The notes: generated by a model not told the origin, from the sequence alone. A stretch of 64,000 nt of DNA from Marinobacter fuscus (GCF_003007675.1 NZ_PXNP01000097.1:62001-126000), one strand, 5' to 3'; shown: positions 20,527-28,803, counted from the first letter of the stretch. A program made the numbers and translations.

Positions 20527-22119
20527 ATGAGAACCCTTCGTCTCAAGACCAACCAGCACAGCCTCATCGCCAATCTGCGCCATGCGTTCAACCAGGGCTC
20601 GATGCTGGGCGAACTGTTACAGAACGCCCGCCGCGCCCAGGCCAGCGCGATCCACATCACGGTGAACCAGGACAGCCTGACCATCACCGACGATGGCATC
20701 GGCATTAGCGACCTGCAGACCTTGATCTTCATCGCCGAATCCGGCTGGGACAAGCAACTCAAGGCGCGCGAGAACGCCTTCGGCCTCGGTGTGCTCTCGA
20801 CCTTGTACTTCGCCAAGACTCTGACGGTGCATTCGCGCGACAAACTGTTCAGCGCGCGAACCGCCGAGATCATTGCCGGCGAGCCGATCGAGGAAGACAT
20901 CGCAGGCTCCCATCTGGAGGGCACCGCCATCCACCTCGAAGGCGTCAAGCCGGTGCAGGCCGGGCAGGATCTGCCCACCTGGGTGGAGCACGAGCTCCAG
21001 CGTCTGTGCGAAGCCTTTCCGGTGCCGGTCTGGCTCAACGGCGCTGAAGTGCCACGCCCGTTGGCGAAGCCCGATCTGCACTGGCGCGAGACGTCCATGG
21101 GCAAGGTCTTGATCAATCTGTCCGGTACGCGCACGCAGTGGCGCTGCTTTCTTCAGGGACTGCCCATCGGCGGACGACCTATCGACAGGCTGCCCACGAG
21201 CCAGGAACGCCAGGTCGTCCTGCTGCCTGACAACACGCTGGCGAAGCTCCCGGATCGGCAGCACCTGCTGAACGAGACGGAAGATCATCCACGTATCCAG
21301 GCTGCGGTCGATCAGGCCTACCGCGAGGCACTGATCGAGAAGAAGCAGGCGCTTGCCGCCAGCGACTTCGTCACGCACTACGCGCATGTCTGCCTCAACT
21401 CGTCGAACGCCGATCTGCTCAACGACGTGCCCTTCGTTCCTCTGTCCTGGTTCCGGGACTGGGACGAAGAGCCGGCCGGCTATCGTCAATACTGGCGGCG
21501 TTATCTGGGCGGAAATGGCGTGATCGCCCAACAGGCCCTGGAAGTGCTTGGTGTCTGGCAGATCGAGCCCGACGACGAAACCGCGCCGACCGCCGAGATC
21601 TACCTGGAAGCGGCCAAAGCGTATGTACTCGACGAGCCCGGTCTGGATGACGGCCACTGGCTCAAGCGTCTGATCAAGGTCGTCAGCCCTGAGCAGGTGC
21701 GCATCAGAACCGGCACCACCTTGCATCGAGAGGTCAATCCCGGACTTGCCGACTACGAGGTGGAGCTGGAATTGGTCGATACCCTGCATGTCGGGCTGGA
21801 GGGCCATCTCGGGACGGTGGAGTACGCAGTGGAGGCCGTGCGCAAGGGATACACGCTCTACCTGACCCCCTCGGCGGGGGCCAGAACCGGGCTGGTCTGC
21901 GACTATGTGTTCGACGATCGCTACGGTGAGGATCGTGAAGACGAGGACGCACTCCTGATCGAAACCTTCATCGCCGTAGGCTGCTCGTCATCAGCCGATC
22001 GCGTGGTCCAGGCGCTGCTGCCGTACGCGCTGCGCCATGGCGTGCAACCCAAGCTGGCCGGCGCCACCGTGCGCCTGGTCTTCGATGACACCGGCAAATT
22101 GCAGGCGGTCACTGCCTGA
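20527..22119 (+). CDS. GHKL-type ATP-binding protein
   Basis: A 530-aa protein. The N-terminal GHKL (Hsp90/MutL/histidine kinase/gyrase) ATPase fold has motif N in MLGELLQNARRAQAS (Glu, Asn), motif G1 TDDGIGI (about residue 57) and a G2-like ENAFGLGVLSTLYFA. The rest (about 200-530) is unlike known kinases: no dimerisation/phosphoacceptor domain and no membrane segment. It may be a MutL-like or MORC-like DNA-acting ATPase. The ATG at 20527 has aaggag; the frame is open from 20167 but that part overlaps leader copy A. First gene of the accessory module. Confidence 0.82.
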   Translation: MRTLRLKTNQHSLIANLRHAFNQGSMLGELLQNARRAQASAIHITVNQDSLTITDDGIGISDLQTLIFIAESGWDKQLKARENAFGLGVLSTLYFAKTLTVHSRDKLFSARTAEIIAGEPIEEDIAGSHLEGTAIHLEGVKPVQAGQDLPTWVEHELQRLCEAFPVPVWLNGAEVPRPLAKPDLHWRETSMGKVLINLSGTRTQWRCFLQGLPIGGRPIDRLPTSQERQVVLLPDNTLAKLPDRQHLLNETEDHPRIQAAVDQAYREALIEKKQALAASDFVTHYAHVCLNSSNADLLNDVPFVPLSWFRDWDEEPAGYRQYWRRYLGGNGVIAQQALEVLGVWQIEPDDETAPTAEIYLEAAKAYVLDEPGLDDGHWLKRLIKVVSPEQVRIRTGTTLHREVNPGLADYEVELELVDTLHVGLEGHLGTVEYAVEAVRKGYTLYLTPSAGARTGLVCDYVFDDRYGEDREDEDALLIETFIAVGCSSSADRVVQALLPYALRHGVQPKLAGATVRLVFDDTGKLQAVTA

Positions 22120-22135
22120 TCGGTGCCATCTCTCC

Positions 22136-22162
22136 ACGCCCCCGATTTCGGGGGCGTTTTTT
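22136..22162 (+). terminator. Terminator after the GHKL ATPase gene
   Basis: acgcccc / ggggcgt stem with loop cgatttcg, followed by ttttttc, beginning 17 bp after the stop codon. A classical intrinsic terminator. It isolates the next gene, which then has its own leader. Confidence 0.88.
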
Positions 22163-22282
22163 CTTCTTGTGGGCCGACGAAAAACCGGTTCTCGCTACCG
22201 GGTGCGGGCGAATCCGGCTGTGCTGATTTCCCGTTTCCGGATGACGCGGACAGTACCAGAACCGATGCTGGCATCCGCTGTT

Positions 22283-22403
22283 GCCGACATTGTCGGCTTC
22301 GCCAGCAGCCAGGGTTTCAGGCTGCCGTGGAGCTTGCTCCATGCCACCCGCCAGTTCGCCGTCGCATCGCTCGGGCGAACGCTGCCCATGCGGGCATCGA
22401 TGC
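22283..22403 (+). ncRNA. Structured leader element, copy B
   Basis: P1 gccgac-att-gtcggc (22283-22297), P2 gcagcc/ggctgc (22305/22320), P3 tggag/ctcca (22328/22337), P4 gttcgcc/ggcgaac (22354/22374), P5 tgccc/gggca (22383/22392). The P4 loop carries gtcGCATCgc and GATGC follows at 22399. P1 pairs C-G where copies C and E pair U-A, a compensatory change. It lies 78 bp before the next gene. Confidence 0.8.
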
Positions 22404-22480
22404 CTCTTTCTCCAACCTACGGGATGAGCGCTTCGTCCCGCAGGGGCGTGGCGTTTCCCGACTGATCTCAAGGAATGTCC

Positions 22481-23044
22481 ATGGAAACCATCATCACGCA
22501 AGACCGCATCACCCTGAAACACCTCAAGGTCGCGGATTTCGCCAGCGAAGAGACGCTGTGCTTCACTGCCACCGTCCTGTTCGATGGCGTTGCCATTGCC
22601 GATGCCCGCAACGACGGGCACGGCGGTTCCACCTTCATCCGCGCACTCGGCGGTCAGGCTGCACGGCTGGCCGAGGCCGAAGCCTTCGCCAGGAGCCTGC
22701 CCCCCGACATGCTGAAAGGTGGCATCTCCGGCGAGGACGACGACCCGCTGGTCATCGACATCACGCTCGACTACCTGGTCGATCATCTGGCTGAAGCACA
22801 GCATGCCGAGCGCAAGCTGCGCACCGCCTACACCCGCGACATCGCCAACAAGGTGCTGTTCATCAGGGACGGCAAGCTGCTGTTCCTGAAAGGCATCAAG
22901 CTCAAGGCCATCGCCGACCGCGCCGGGTACTTCGCGGCGCTGCGCGCACGGCAGGAAACACCCATCGTCATTCTGGCCGAGCTGCCACCAGACGAGGCTT
23001 TCGCCTTGTGGAAGCAGCATGTCCTGGGCGGCGAATCGTCCTGA
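22481..23044 (+). CDS. Accessory-module protein, unknown function
   Basis: A 187-aa protein starting METIITQDRITLKHLKVADFAS. An acidic N-terminal domain with GHGGSTFIRALGG is followed by a helical region with IDITLDYLVDHLAEAQHAERKL and DGKLLFLKGIKLKAIADR. I recognise no family motif. The ATG at 22481 was preferred over one 6 bp upstream because aagga is then correctly spaced. It is flanked by terminators and carries leader copy B, so it is a monocistronic unit. Confidence 0.75.
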   Translation: METIITQDRITLKHLKVADFASEETLCFTATVLFDGVAIADARNDGHGGSTFIRALGGQAARLAEAEAFARSLPPDMLKGGISGEDDDPLVIDITLDYLVDHLAEAQHAERKLRTAYTRDIANKVLFIRDGKLLFLKGIKLKAIADRAGYFAALRARQETPIVILAELPPDEAFALWKQHVLGGESS

Positions 23045-23071
23045 TCCCCAAGGCTTCCCGAGCCTCCACAG

Positions 23072-23094
23072 CCCCGCGATTGCGGGGTTTTTTT
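23072..23094 (+). terminator. Intrinsic terminator
   Basis: ccccgc-gatt-gcgggg stem-loop followed by seven T, 28 bp after the stop codon of the preceding gene. Confidence 0.88.
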
Positions 23095-23174
23095 CGTCCA
23101 TCAATCGGGACGCCTCGGATTCCCATTTGCGCATGACGCCGGCGCGGCGCTGGCTGAATCTGCCTGCATGTGTC

Positions 23175-23301
23175 GCTGACCTGGTCAGCACCATGCCAGC
23201 AGCCAGGGTTTCAGGCTGCCGCGGGATTTCCCTCCCGTGCGACCCACACCAGTCCGCCATCGCATCGAGTCCGCGGACGCGCGCCTTCATGGTGCCGATG
23301 C
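23175..23301 (+). ncRNA. Structured leader element, copy C
   Basis: P1 gctgac-ctg-gtcagc (23175-23189), P2 gcagcc/ggctgc (23199/23214), P3 cggga/tcccg (23222/23233), P4 gtccgc/gcggac (23252/23273), P5 gcgcc/ggtgc (23281/23291, one G-U). The P4 loop holds catcGCATCgag and GATGC follows at 23297. A short hairpin cggga/tcccg (23320-23336) comes before the aaaggag ribosome site of the next gene. Confidence 0.8.
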
Positions 23302-23376
23302 CGATTCATCCACCGCCAGCGGGAGCTGCCATCCCGTCAGGGGCAGGGCCGCCTCGCTTCTTAAAGGAGTCCGTCC

Positions 23377-23589
23377 ATGTTCCAGCAAAGCTCGTTCGGC
23401 CACTTGGCCCTGATCTACGCAGGCAAACACCTACCCCTCGAAGTGCTTCACAGCGCCGCCGGCCACTACATCGGTACGCGCGACATCGAAGGCCCCGTCT
23501 CCCGCGAGTCGGCCGAGTACTTCCGCAGTTCGGCGGCAGCCCAGCGAGCCCTCGACCGAGGCGGCTGGACCCAGCTGCCCACCCCTTGA
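23377..23589 (+). CDS. Small accessory protein, 70 aa
   Basis: A 70-aa protein, MFQQSSFGHLALIYAGKHLP... to WTQLPTP, with a strong aaaggag site 9 bp before the ATG. The frame RESAEYFRSSAAAQRALDRGGW suggests a compact helical protein. There are no motifs that I recognise. It ends 23 bp before the next gene and probably shares its transcript, under leader copy C. Confidence 0.7.
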   Translation: MFQQSSFGHLALIYAGKHLPLEVLHSAAGHYIGTRDIEGPVSRESAEYFRSSAAAQRALDRGGWTQLPTP

Positions 23590-23612
23590 TCCCCATCCAT
23601 GAGGAGACCGTC

Positions 23613-24005
23613 ATGAATCAGCTTCTACCAACCGACGTCGTCGATCAGATCATGCGTGAAACGCGCCATTTCGAGCGTGCGCCCGAGGCCTTTTTCGAGG
23701 CTTGGAAACGCGGTGCGGAAATCGCCGGGCCCGAGTGGTTTGGCGATGGCACCCGCGAAGGCCTGCGCCGTGCCGCCAGCAAGTGGGACTTGCGTCCGAA
23801 CCTGCTGGAACTCAACGACGCCCTGGGCGTTTTGAGCGGCGGACAGCGCATGTTCCTGTCCGCGATGGTGAGCTTCTACAACTCGCGCGAGGGCGCCGCG
23901 ATGCTCAAGCGCTGCGGCTTCGAGGGGCTTTCCGACCTCGGTGGCCTGGATCTGGAGCGGCGTCAGGTGATCGCCGATCTGGTACTCAACTACAGCGGCT
24001 GGTAG
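23613..24005 (+). CDS. Accessory-module protein, 130 aa
   Basis: A 130-aa, mainly helical protein: VDQIMRETRHFERAPEAFFEAWKRGAEIAG, then ELNDALGVLSGGQRMFLSAMVSFYNSREGAAMLKR, ending VLNYSGW. No catalytic residues or known family are evident. The ribosome site is gaggag. It is 24 bp after the 70-aa gene and is likely co-transcribed. Related ICEs carry similar short proteins in this region. Confidence 0.72.
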   Translation: MNQLLPTDVVDQIMRETRHFERAPEAFFEAWKRGAEIAGPEWFGDGTREGLRRAASKWDLRPNLLELNDALGVLSGGQRMFLSAMVSFYNSREGAAMLKRCGFEGLSDLGGLDLERRQVIADLVLNYSGW

Positions 24006-24037
24006 GTCCGAACGACCGACCACCGCCATTTTCTCAA

Positions 24038-24080
24038 CCCCCAGCGAGGGACATCCGTCCCTTCGGGGCGGTGTCCCTCC
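24038..24080 (+). promoter_or_regulatory. Pre-RBS hairpin leader
   Basis: An inner stem agggac-atcc-gtccct (24047-24062) is enclosed by cccc (24038) and gggg (24065), then cggtgtccctcc. The same layout (GC stem, then ggtg....ccc, then ribosome site) recurs before several other genes in this module, notably at 33722 and 31027. Confidence 0.5.
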
Positions 24081-24102
24081 ATTCTTCCCACAGGAGCGAC
24101 CC

Positions 24103-24564
24103 ATGTCCCGAAATCCATCCTTTGCCGTCGTCCTCGAAGGAGGCCTGGTGCAGGCCATCGTCGTGCAGGACTGGCCCGATCATCTCCCGCTGCCGCCATT
24201 CGCGGTAGTGGACTACGACACCGAAGGCGCGGCCGACGACGAAATCGTCTGCTTCGACATCGGCAACTCCGAAGCCGAAGCCCTGTGCCGCAGCAACACC
24301 CCCACGGTGTTCGAGTCCTTGCCGGACGCGCTGTCACCACGGGTTGTGCTTGCCGCACTGGGCGAGCCCGTCCTGGATGACGCACCCGAACCGCTGGCGA
24401 TCGCCCGCCGGGTGCGGCAGAACGTCCTCGATCTGGATGCCCGGATCAACACCAGCGAGCAGGCACCGACGGGCGACGACTACAACGCGCTCTACGTCCT
24501 GGCCAACTGCGGCCTGATCGAACTGCTGAAGTCTCTGGGCGACCCCACCGACTTCGGCGAATAG
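24103..24564 (+). CDS. Accessory-module protein, 153 aa
   Basis: A 153-aa acidic protein. The N-terminal part is strand-rich (FAVVLEGGLVQAIVVQDW, PFAVVDYDTEG), like a small alpha/beta domain. The C-terminal part is helical (ARRVRQNVLDLDARI, NALYVLANCGLIELLK). No family recognised. It has its own hairpin leader and an aggag ribosome site. The next gene follows after 101 bp. Confidence 0.7.
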   Translation: MSRNPSFAVVLEGGLVQAIVVQDWPDHLPLPPFAVVDYDTEGAADDEIVCFDIGNSEAEALCRSNTPTVFESLPDALSPRVVLAALGEPVLDDAPEPLAIARRVRQNVLDLDARINTSEQAPTGDDYNALYVLANCGLIELLKSLGDPTDFGE

Positions 24565-24665
24565 CGCTTTTCCCACCATTGCCCGAAGCCACGGTTTCGG
24601 GTTCATCCCCGCGGATGCCATGTCCGCAGGGGCTGGCTCCGCATCACCAACCAGGAGCCACCCCC

Positions 24666-25328
24666 ATGGCAAACAACTACTACGACGCCACCGGCGTCCT
24701 CGTTCTCGACCAAGTCACCCCGGTGATTACCGCGCTGTTCGGCGGTTTGAAGCTGGATGCCTCATACCCCGGCAACGGCGAGGTCTACATCGCCCAGATT
24801 GCCGAAGACAGCGGCGCGCATTGGGACGATGTCTGCGAAGACCTCGTTGCACTGGCCCAGTCGCTGGGGCTGTCCGTGCCCAGCGAGGGCCCTCCCACGA
24901 TGGACGACGTTCTGGCCGTGCTTTCCAGGCATTTCGGCACCGACCAGGACGAAGATCTGCAGCACCTGATCGAACACCATCGTTTCGAGGATGACTCGGA
25001 TCTCGACGCGCTGTTCCTGATCGCCACGCGACTCGACGATGGTCACGGCCTCAAGGAGATTCGCTTCGAGGGTTGCTGGTATTGCAGCAAACCACGCCTC
25101 TTCAACTTCGGCGGTGACGGTTCTTTCATCAGCCGCGAGTTCTCGGTCTTCGGTGCCTCCGGTCAGGTGCTCGATCTCGGCAACCGTATCCGGCAAGCCC
25201 TTCTGATTCAGAACCTGGAGGCTGCTGCCAATCTGTTCGCCCGGGAAACACAACGCCTGCTCGCCGGCATCACCGACGAAACGCAGCGCCGGCAATTGCA
25301 ACACCGCCTGTCCGAGCTGTTGAGCTGA
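24666..25328 (+). CDS. Accessory-module protein, 220 aa
   Basis: A 220-aa protein, MANNYYDATGVLVLDQVTPV. Two CxxC-like or metal-binding residues are seen only in EGCWYCSKPRLFNFGG (about residue 140). The middle is acidic (EDDSDLDALFLIATRL); the C-terminus is helical (TQRRQLQHRLSELLS). Unknown function. The leader hairpin ccccgcgga / tccgcagggg (24607-24632) precedes an aggag site. Confidence 0.72.
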   Translation: MANNYYDATGVLVLDQVTPVITALFGGLKLDASYPGNGEVYIAQIAEDSGAHWDDVCEDLVALAQSLGLSVPSEGPPTMDDVLAVLSRHFGTDQDEDLQHLIEHHRFEDDSDLDALFLIATRLDDGHGLKEIRFEGCWYCSKPRLFNFGGDGSFISREFSVFGASGQVLDLGNRIRQALLIQNLEAAANLFARETQRLLAGITDETQRRQLQHRLSELLS

Positions 25329-25448
25329 CAGGCCGCGATACGACGCTTGATCCATACCGGTGCCGCCTGCCGGCACCACTTCCTTTCCCACTGGGTCGAT
25401 CCCCGGTGGGGGTTGGCCCTGCGTCACCCCTCACCGGAGAATCAAACC

Positions 25449-26192
25449 ATGGACCATTCATCCAATCCTTTCGCCCGCGGCTACTACGGTTTCGAGATTC
25501 GGCGCCTTGCCGTCATCAGCTACGACGAGCGCCACCCGCAAACCTTTCTGCCGCTGCATCCATCGCAGGCTCATCTACCCGATGAAAAGGTGGCGTACCA
25601 AGCGTGCATCTTCAACGATGATTTCGTGCTGATCACCGAAGGCCAAACGGTGCCCGCCGAACTCGATGCCTTGTGCGGCGGCAGCGGCGCCGTGCAGGCC
25701 GTGTACCACAGCATCTATGGCCGAACCCTCGATAGAGGCTTCATCCATGTGGGCGACAGCTACACACTGGAATATGCCCAAGCGGTGGTGCGCAATCTGC
25801 AGTTCGAGACGGGCTTCTACAGCCGTGCCTGGGAGATCAGCACGGCCCACATCACCGAAGCATCGGGCCGCTACCTGTGCGAACTGGCGGATATCGCCAC
25901 ACCGAGCGGGTTCCTGTTCGTCGCCTTTCGCATCCCGTACAGCCCAGCCATCGGCGTCAAGCTGATCGCCACACCCTGGACGGATGAGAACCTGATGCAC
26001 GTCGAAGGCATCACCGCCGAGCAACTGCGCCGGGAGCACCTGTCCAAGGGCATGCCCGAGGATCTGGCCGACGTACTGGCGCTGGCCGGACAGGCTGACG
26101 TCAGGGTGCTGGTATTCGATGCTGATGCCAACGAGCTGGACGGTCTGACCGTCTTCGAGGAAGAGGACGACACCCCCTCTGTGGACACCTGA
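25449..26192 (+). CDS. Accessory-module protein, 247 aa
   Basis: A 247-aa protein. An N-terminal segment (FEIRRLAVISYDERHPQTFL) is followed by a central region of mixed strands and helices (TGFYSRAWEISTAHITEA, FLFVAFRIPYSPAIGVKLI) and an acidic tail (EEEDDTPSVDT). I do not recognise it. The leader contains cccac..ggg-tcgat-ccc..gtggg (25388-25410), and accggaga serves as ribosome site. A terminator follows 18 bp after the stop. Confidence 0.72.
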   Translation: MDHSSNPFARGYYGFEIRRLAVISYDERHPQTFLPLHPSQAHLPDEKVAYQACIFNDDFVLITEGQTVPAELDALCGGSGAVQAVYHSIYGRTLDRGFIHVGDSYTLEYAQAVVRNLQFETGFYSRAWEISTAHITEASGRYLCELADIATPSGFLFVAFRIPYSPAIGVKLIATPWTDENLMHVEGITAEQLRREHLSKGMPEDLADVLALAGQADVRVLVFDADANELDGLTVFEEEDDTPSVDT

Positions 26193-26210
26193 CCAGTCAT
26201 GTCCCCCCGA

Positions 26211-26234
26211 GCCCCTCCGATGAGGGGCTTTTTT
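26211..26234 (+). terminator. Intrinsic terminator
   Basis: gcccctc-cgat-gaggggc followed by tttttt, 18 bp after the preceding stop codon. It closes the 24103-26192 gene group. Confidence 0.88.
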
Positions 26235-26315
26235 CTGCCTCGGGAATGCGGTGCAGGCCGGTTCGGTTTATCGCAGGCCGGGCCGGCCAGGCTCTGCCAT
26301 CCTGCTGCCATGTTC

Positions 26316-26415
26316 GCTGGCGTAGCCGGCAACATCCCAGGCGGTCAAGGCCATCGAGACCGCGGCATGCCGATCGCGTGCTGGCTTTCATCCTCTTCTG
26401 GACGCACCGCGTCCA
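26316..26415 (+). ncRNA. Structured leader element, copy D (degenerate)
   Basis: P1 gctggc-gta-gccggc (26316-26330, one G-U), P2 gcggtc/gaccgc (26341/26358), a P3-like gcatg/cgtgc, and P5 tggacgc-acc-gcgtcca (26399-26415). The P4 hairpin and the CGCATC loop are missing, so this copy is shorter and perhaps altered in function. P2 here differs at three positions from copy B while pairing is kept. It precedes the next gene by 68 bp. Confidence 0.6.
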
Positions 26416-26483
26416 TCCAATCCACCCACTTGGGACAACCCGCCCCCTGTGGCCGGGAAGTCCCTTTTTTCTGGAGATTTCCC

Positions 26484-27296
26484 ATGGACCATCAACTCAT
26501 TCGTCAACAACTCCCGACGCTGGTTTCCGGCCATGTGCCGTCCAATGCCCGCGGCTTCAAGTTCGTCATCTTCGACGGTGAGCCCAAGGTATCGACGATG
26601 GGCTTCCATATCGATCCCAAGCCTTTTGAAGGCAAGGTCATCGCGAGCACAGACGAGGCCATTGTCGTCAAGACCGGACGCACCCAGTTCATGGTGCTCG
26701 ACCGGTCGCGCGTGACCGAGGAACCCGACGAAGGTGCCAAGGTACAGGTCGAGCCTTATGCCAGACGCCGCTTCGACGGCTTGCGAGCGGATACCCCCGA
26801 GGAACGCACCGAGTACACCCACGACGGCCAGCCCTACAAGCTGCAGACGTTCGTGCTCGGTTCGGCTCCGGCGAAACTGCCGGTCCCGCAGCCGCGCTGC
26901 CTGGAACTGCAGCAACTCATCGAGCAGTTGGAAACGCTGCCGGCGCCCGACGGCTACCGGCGCATCACGCACCTGTTGGTCGATGCTGGCGCGTGCGACT
27001 TCACTTGGGTCGATCCACTGCCCAAGGACATCATCGCCACGCCGCCGGCCATCAGTTTCAACGTGGTCACGGCGAAGTTCCAGGGGCGCGTCACCGTGCT
27101 GTACGAACGAGGCGACGATCTCTATGCGGTGGAACTGCACCGCGACGGTGAGCTGGTGGAGCGCGTGGATGAGGTGTTCTTCGATGACCTCGGCAACACG
27201 TTGGAACGCCTGATCGACGATGGCAGTTGGCGCCAGATTCGCGTCAGCACCGTGCAGAAGCCCGCACGGCGCAAGCCGCGGGCGGTATCCGCATGA
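26484..27296 (+). CDS. Accessory-module protein, 270 aa
   Basis: A 270-aa protein. The N-terminal half is beta-rich, like an OB or KOW-type barrel (FKFVIFDGEPKVSTMGFHI, KVIASTDEAIVVKTGRTQFMVLDR). The C-terminal half (PDGYRRITHLLVDAGACDFTWVDP, RVTVLYERGDDLYAVELHRDGE) is alpha/beta with an Arg/Lys-rich tail (KPARRKPRAVSA). A nucleic acid-binding role is possible but unproven. The ribosome site is ggag; leader copy D precedes it. A 592-bp gap follows. Confidence 0.72.
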   Translation: MDHQLIRQQLPTLVSGHVPSNARGFKFVIFDGEPKVSTMGFHIDPKPFEGKVIASTDEAIVVKTGRTQFMVLDRSRVTEEPDEGAKVQVEPYARRRFDGLRADTPEERTEYTHDGQPYKLQTFVLGSAPAKLPVPQPRCLELQQLIEQLETLPAPDGYRRITHLLVDAGACDFTWVDPLPKDIIATPPAISFNVVTAKFQGRVTVLYERGDDLYAVELHRDGELVERVDEVFFDDLGNTLERLIDDGSWRQIRVSTVQKPARRKPRAVSA

Positions 27297-27654
27297 CTGC
27301 GCGAAGCGGCTGAGTCCGTCGGCGGCATTTCGTCCTTTCCGCACCGCCTTGTCGGAGCATTCATCCACCACGGCACTTGCCCCGGAAACTGGCCTCGCGC
27401 CAGCTTCCGGGGCTGTGCCTATCTGCTGGGAAATATCTCATGACCGTGTCGGCAGAACACTGAACCTGCCTCAGCCCCCCGGTTCCGCCGCGAGTGCGCA
27501 CTTAGCTGGCCTGTTTTACCGAACGCCAGGACGACCTGTCCGACCCTGCCGAAGAGACCATCGGCTGCTATTGCGGCGATTGAATGCGGTCAGGCGACAG
27601 TACTCATTCCCGATGGTGTGCGAAGCCGCGCGGTGTGAGGCTTGCCCCATGCTT
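27297..27654 (+). promoter_or_regulatory. Orphan leader without an intact gene
   Basis: ccccggaaactggc / gccagcttccgggg (27380-27412) is a strong hairpin like those before other module genes. It is followed by a gctggga ribosome site and an ATG at 27440 that stops after seven codons. A later frame, near 27513-27587, reads FTERQDDLSDPAEE then GCYCGD and stops; it may be the remains of the lost gene. Nothing else is seen in this stretch. Confidence 0.4.
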
Positions 27655-27786
27655 GCTGACGTTGTCAGCGACATGCCAGGCAACCATCGGTCTTCGAGGT
27701 TGCGGCGCGGCACCCGCCGCGTGACCGAGCCAGTTCGCAACGCATCCCTCCGTGCGAACGACCATCGGCTTGCCGGTGGTGGATGC
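27655..27786 (+). ncRNA. Structured leader element, copy E
   Basis: P1 gctgac-gtt-gtcagc (27655-27669), P2 gcaacc/ggttgc (27680/27698), P3 cgcggc-accc-gccgcg (27706-27721), P4 gttcgca/tgcgaac (27733/27753), P5 ccatcgg-cttg-ccggtgg (27762-27779). The P4 loop has acGCATCcc and GATGC follows (27782-27786). This is one of the clearest copies; all five stems and the pseudoknot are intact. It lies 102 bp before the DUF3577 gene. Confidence 0.82.
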
Positions 27787-27888
27787 ACCTTCCTAGTCCA
27801 TTCGCCTTATCAACCCACCGCGGGGTTACGCACCCCCCGCGCAGTCGGGTCCGGTGTGTCTCCGCTTCATTCCCATTGGAGATTCACC

Positions 27889-28803
27889 ATGACCAATACG
27901 ACTTCCAACGCGAAGAGCTACTTCGATCTTCACACCGAGGGCTACGCCCGCTTGCAGCGTGTCCGGGAGGTTCCTGTCCGTGGTGGCCGCCGTGCGCAGC
28001 CGTTCCTGGCTTGCACTGTCGCCGCACTCGTCGGGTCCGCCAAAGACCCCGTCACCCGCTACTTCGACGTCAAAGTCTCCGGTGCCGACGCCAAGAAATT
28101 GGTCGAGAGTTACATCGGCGTCGATGACCCGAGGCAGCGTCCGCTGGTCAAGTTCCGGATCGGCGATCTCTGGGGCGATGCCTTCATGCGCACCAGCGGC
28201 GACCGCAAGAATCAGCCGGCGGCCAGTCTCAAGGGCCGACTGTTGAAAGCCGAACTGATCGATCGTGCCGAACTGGCGCAGATCGAGCAGTACGAGCTGA
28301 TCACCCGGGGTATCGGTTATCTCAACCGTCCGCGCGAGGTTACGCCGAAGGATGGCGATCCGTTCCTGTCGTGCTCCATCGGGGCGCTGGCCGGCCCGGT
28401 CGATGAGCCGGATTACCGGTACATCAACACCATCGTCGCCACTGCGGACGCCCAGCATCTGGTGCGCCGCTGCGTACAGGCCATCGAGGCCGAGCGCAAG
28501 GTGCTGATCGCCTTCCGTCTCAACGACATGAAGGCCGATGCGTACCTCCGCACCAAGGGCGAGCGTGCCGGCGAACCGGCGGCGAGCCTGGAATCCAAGC
28601 TGATCCACATCGGCCTGATCAAGATCGATGGCCAGCAGGTCTTTCCGGCCGCCGCACCGGCGCCCGTTTCCGAGGACGCTGCGGCGACCGAGGATGCGGA
28701 TACCGCCGATGGCACCGTCGAGGCGCCGACCGCCGAGTCCGTTCAGGACGAACCCGTGCCGGCACCCGAGGCCGAGGAACCCGCACTCGCGGCTTCCTTC
28801 TGA
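27889..28803 (+). CDS. DUF3577 / STY4534-type ICE replication protein, duplicated domain
   Basis: A 304-aa protein made of two similar halves. Residues about 17-125 (YARLQRVREVPV...FLACTVAALVG...PLVKFRIGDLWGDAFMR...QPAASLKGRLLKAELI) align with about 142-245 (IGYLNRPREVTP...FLSCSIGALAG...VLIAFRLNDMKADAYLR...EPAASLESKLIHIGLI). The halves look like an SSB-like or DUF3577 beta domain. A Pro/Ala/Glu-rich tail follows. STY4534-family members are usually single-domain, so the duplication is notable. Leader copy E and a tggag ribosome site precede it. Confidence 0.82.
   Translation: MTNTTSNAKSYFDLHTEGYARLQRVREVPVRGGRRAQPFLACTVAALVGSAKDPVTRYFDVKVSGADAKKLVESYIGVDDPRQRPLVKFRIGDLWGDAFMRTSGDRKNQPAASLKGRLLKAELIDRAELAQIEQYELITRGIGYLNRPREVTPKDGDPFLSCSIGALAGPVDEPDYRYINTIVATADAQHLVRRCVQAIEAERKVLIAFRLNDMKADAYLRTKGERAGEPAASLESKLIHIGLIKIDGQQVFPAAAPAPVSEDAAATEDADTADGTVEAPTAESVQDEPVPAPEAEEPALAASF

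Noticed and set aside
20281..27786. Insertion sequences or REP-type transposable repeats as the explanation of the repeated elements
   Set aside because: Copies differ in primary sequence while conserving base pairing and position before genes. There are no transposase genes and no terminal target duplications.
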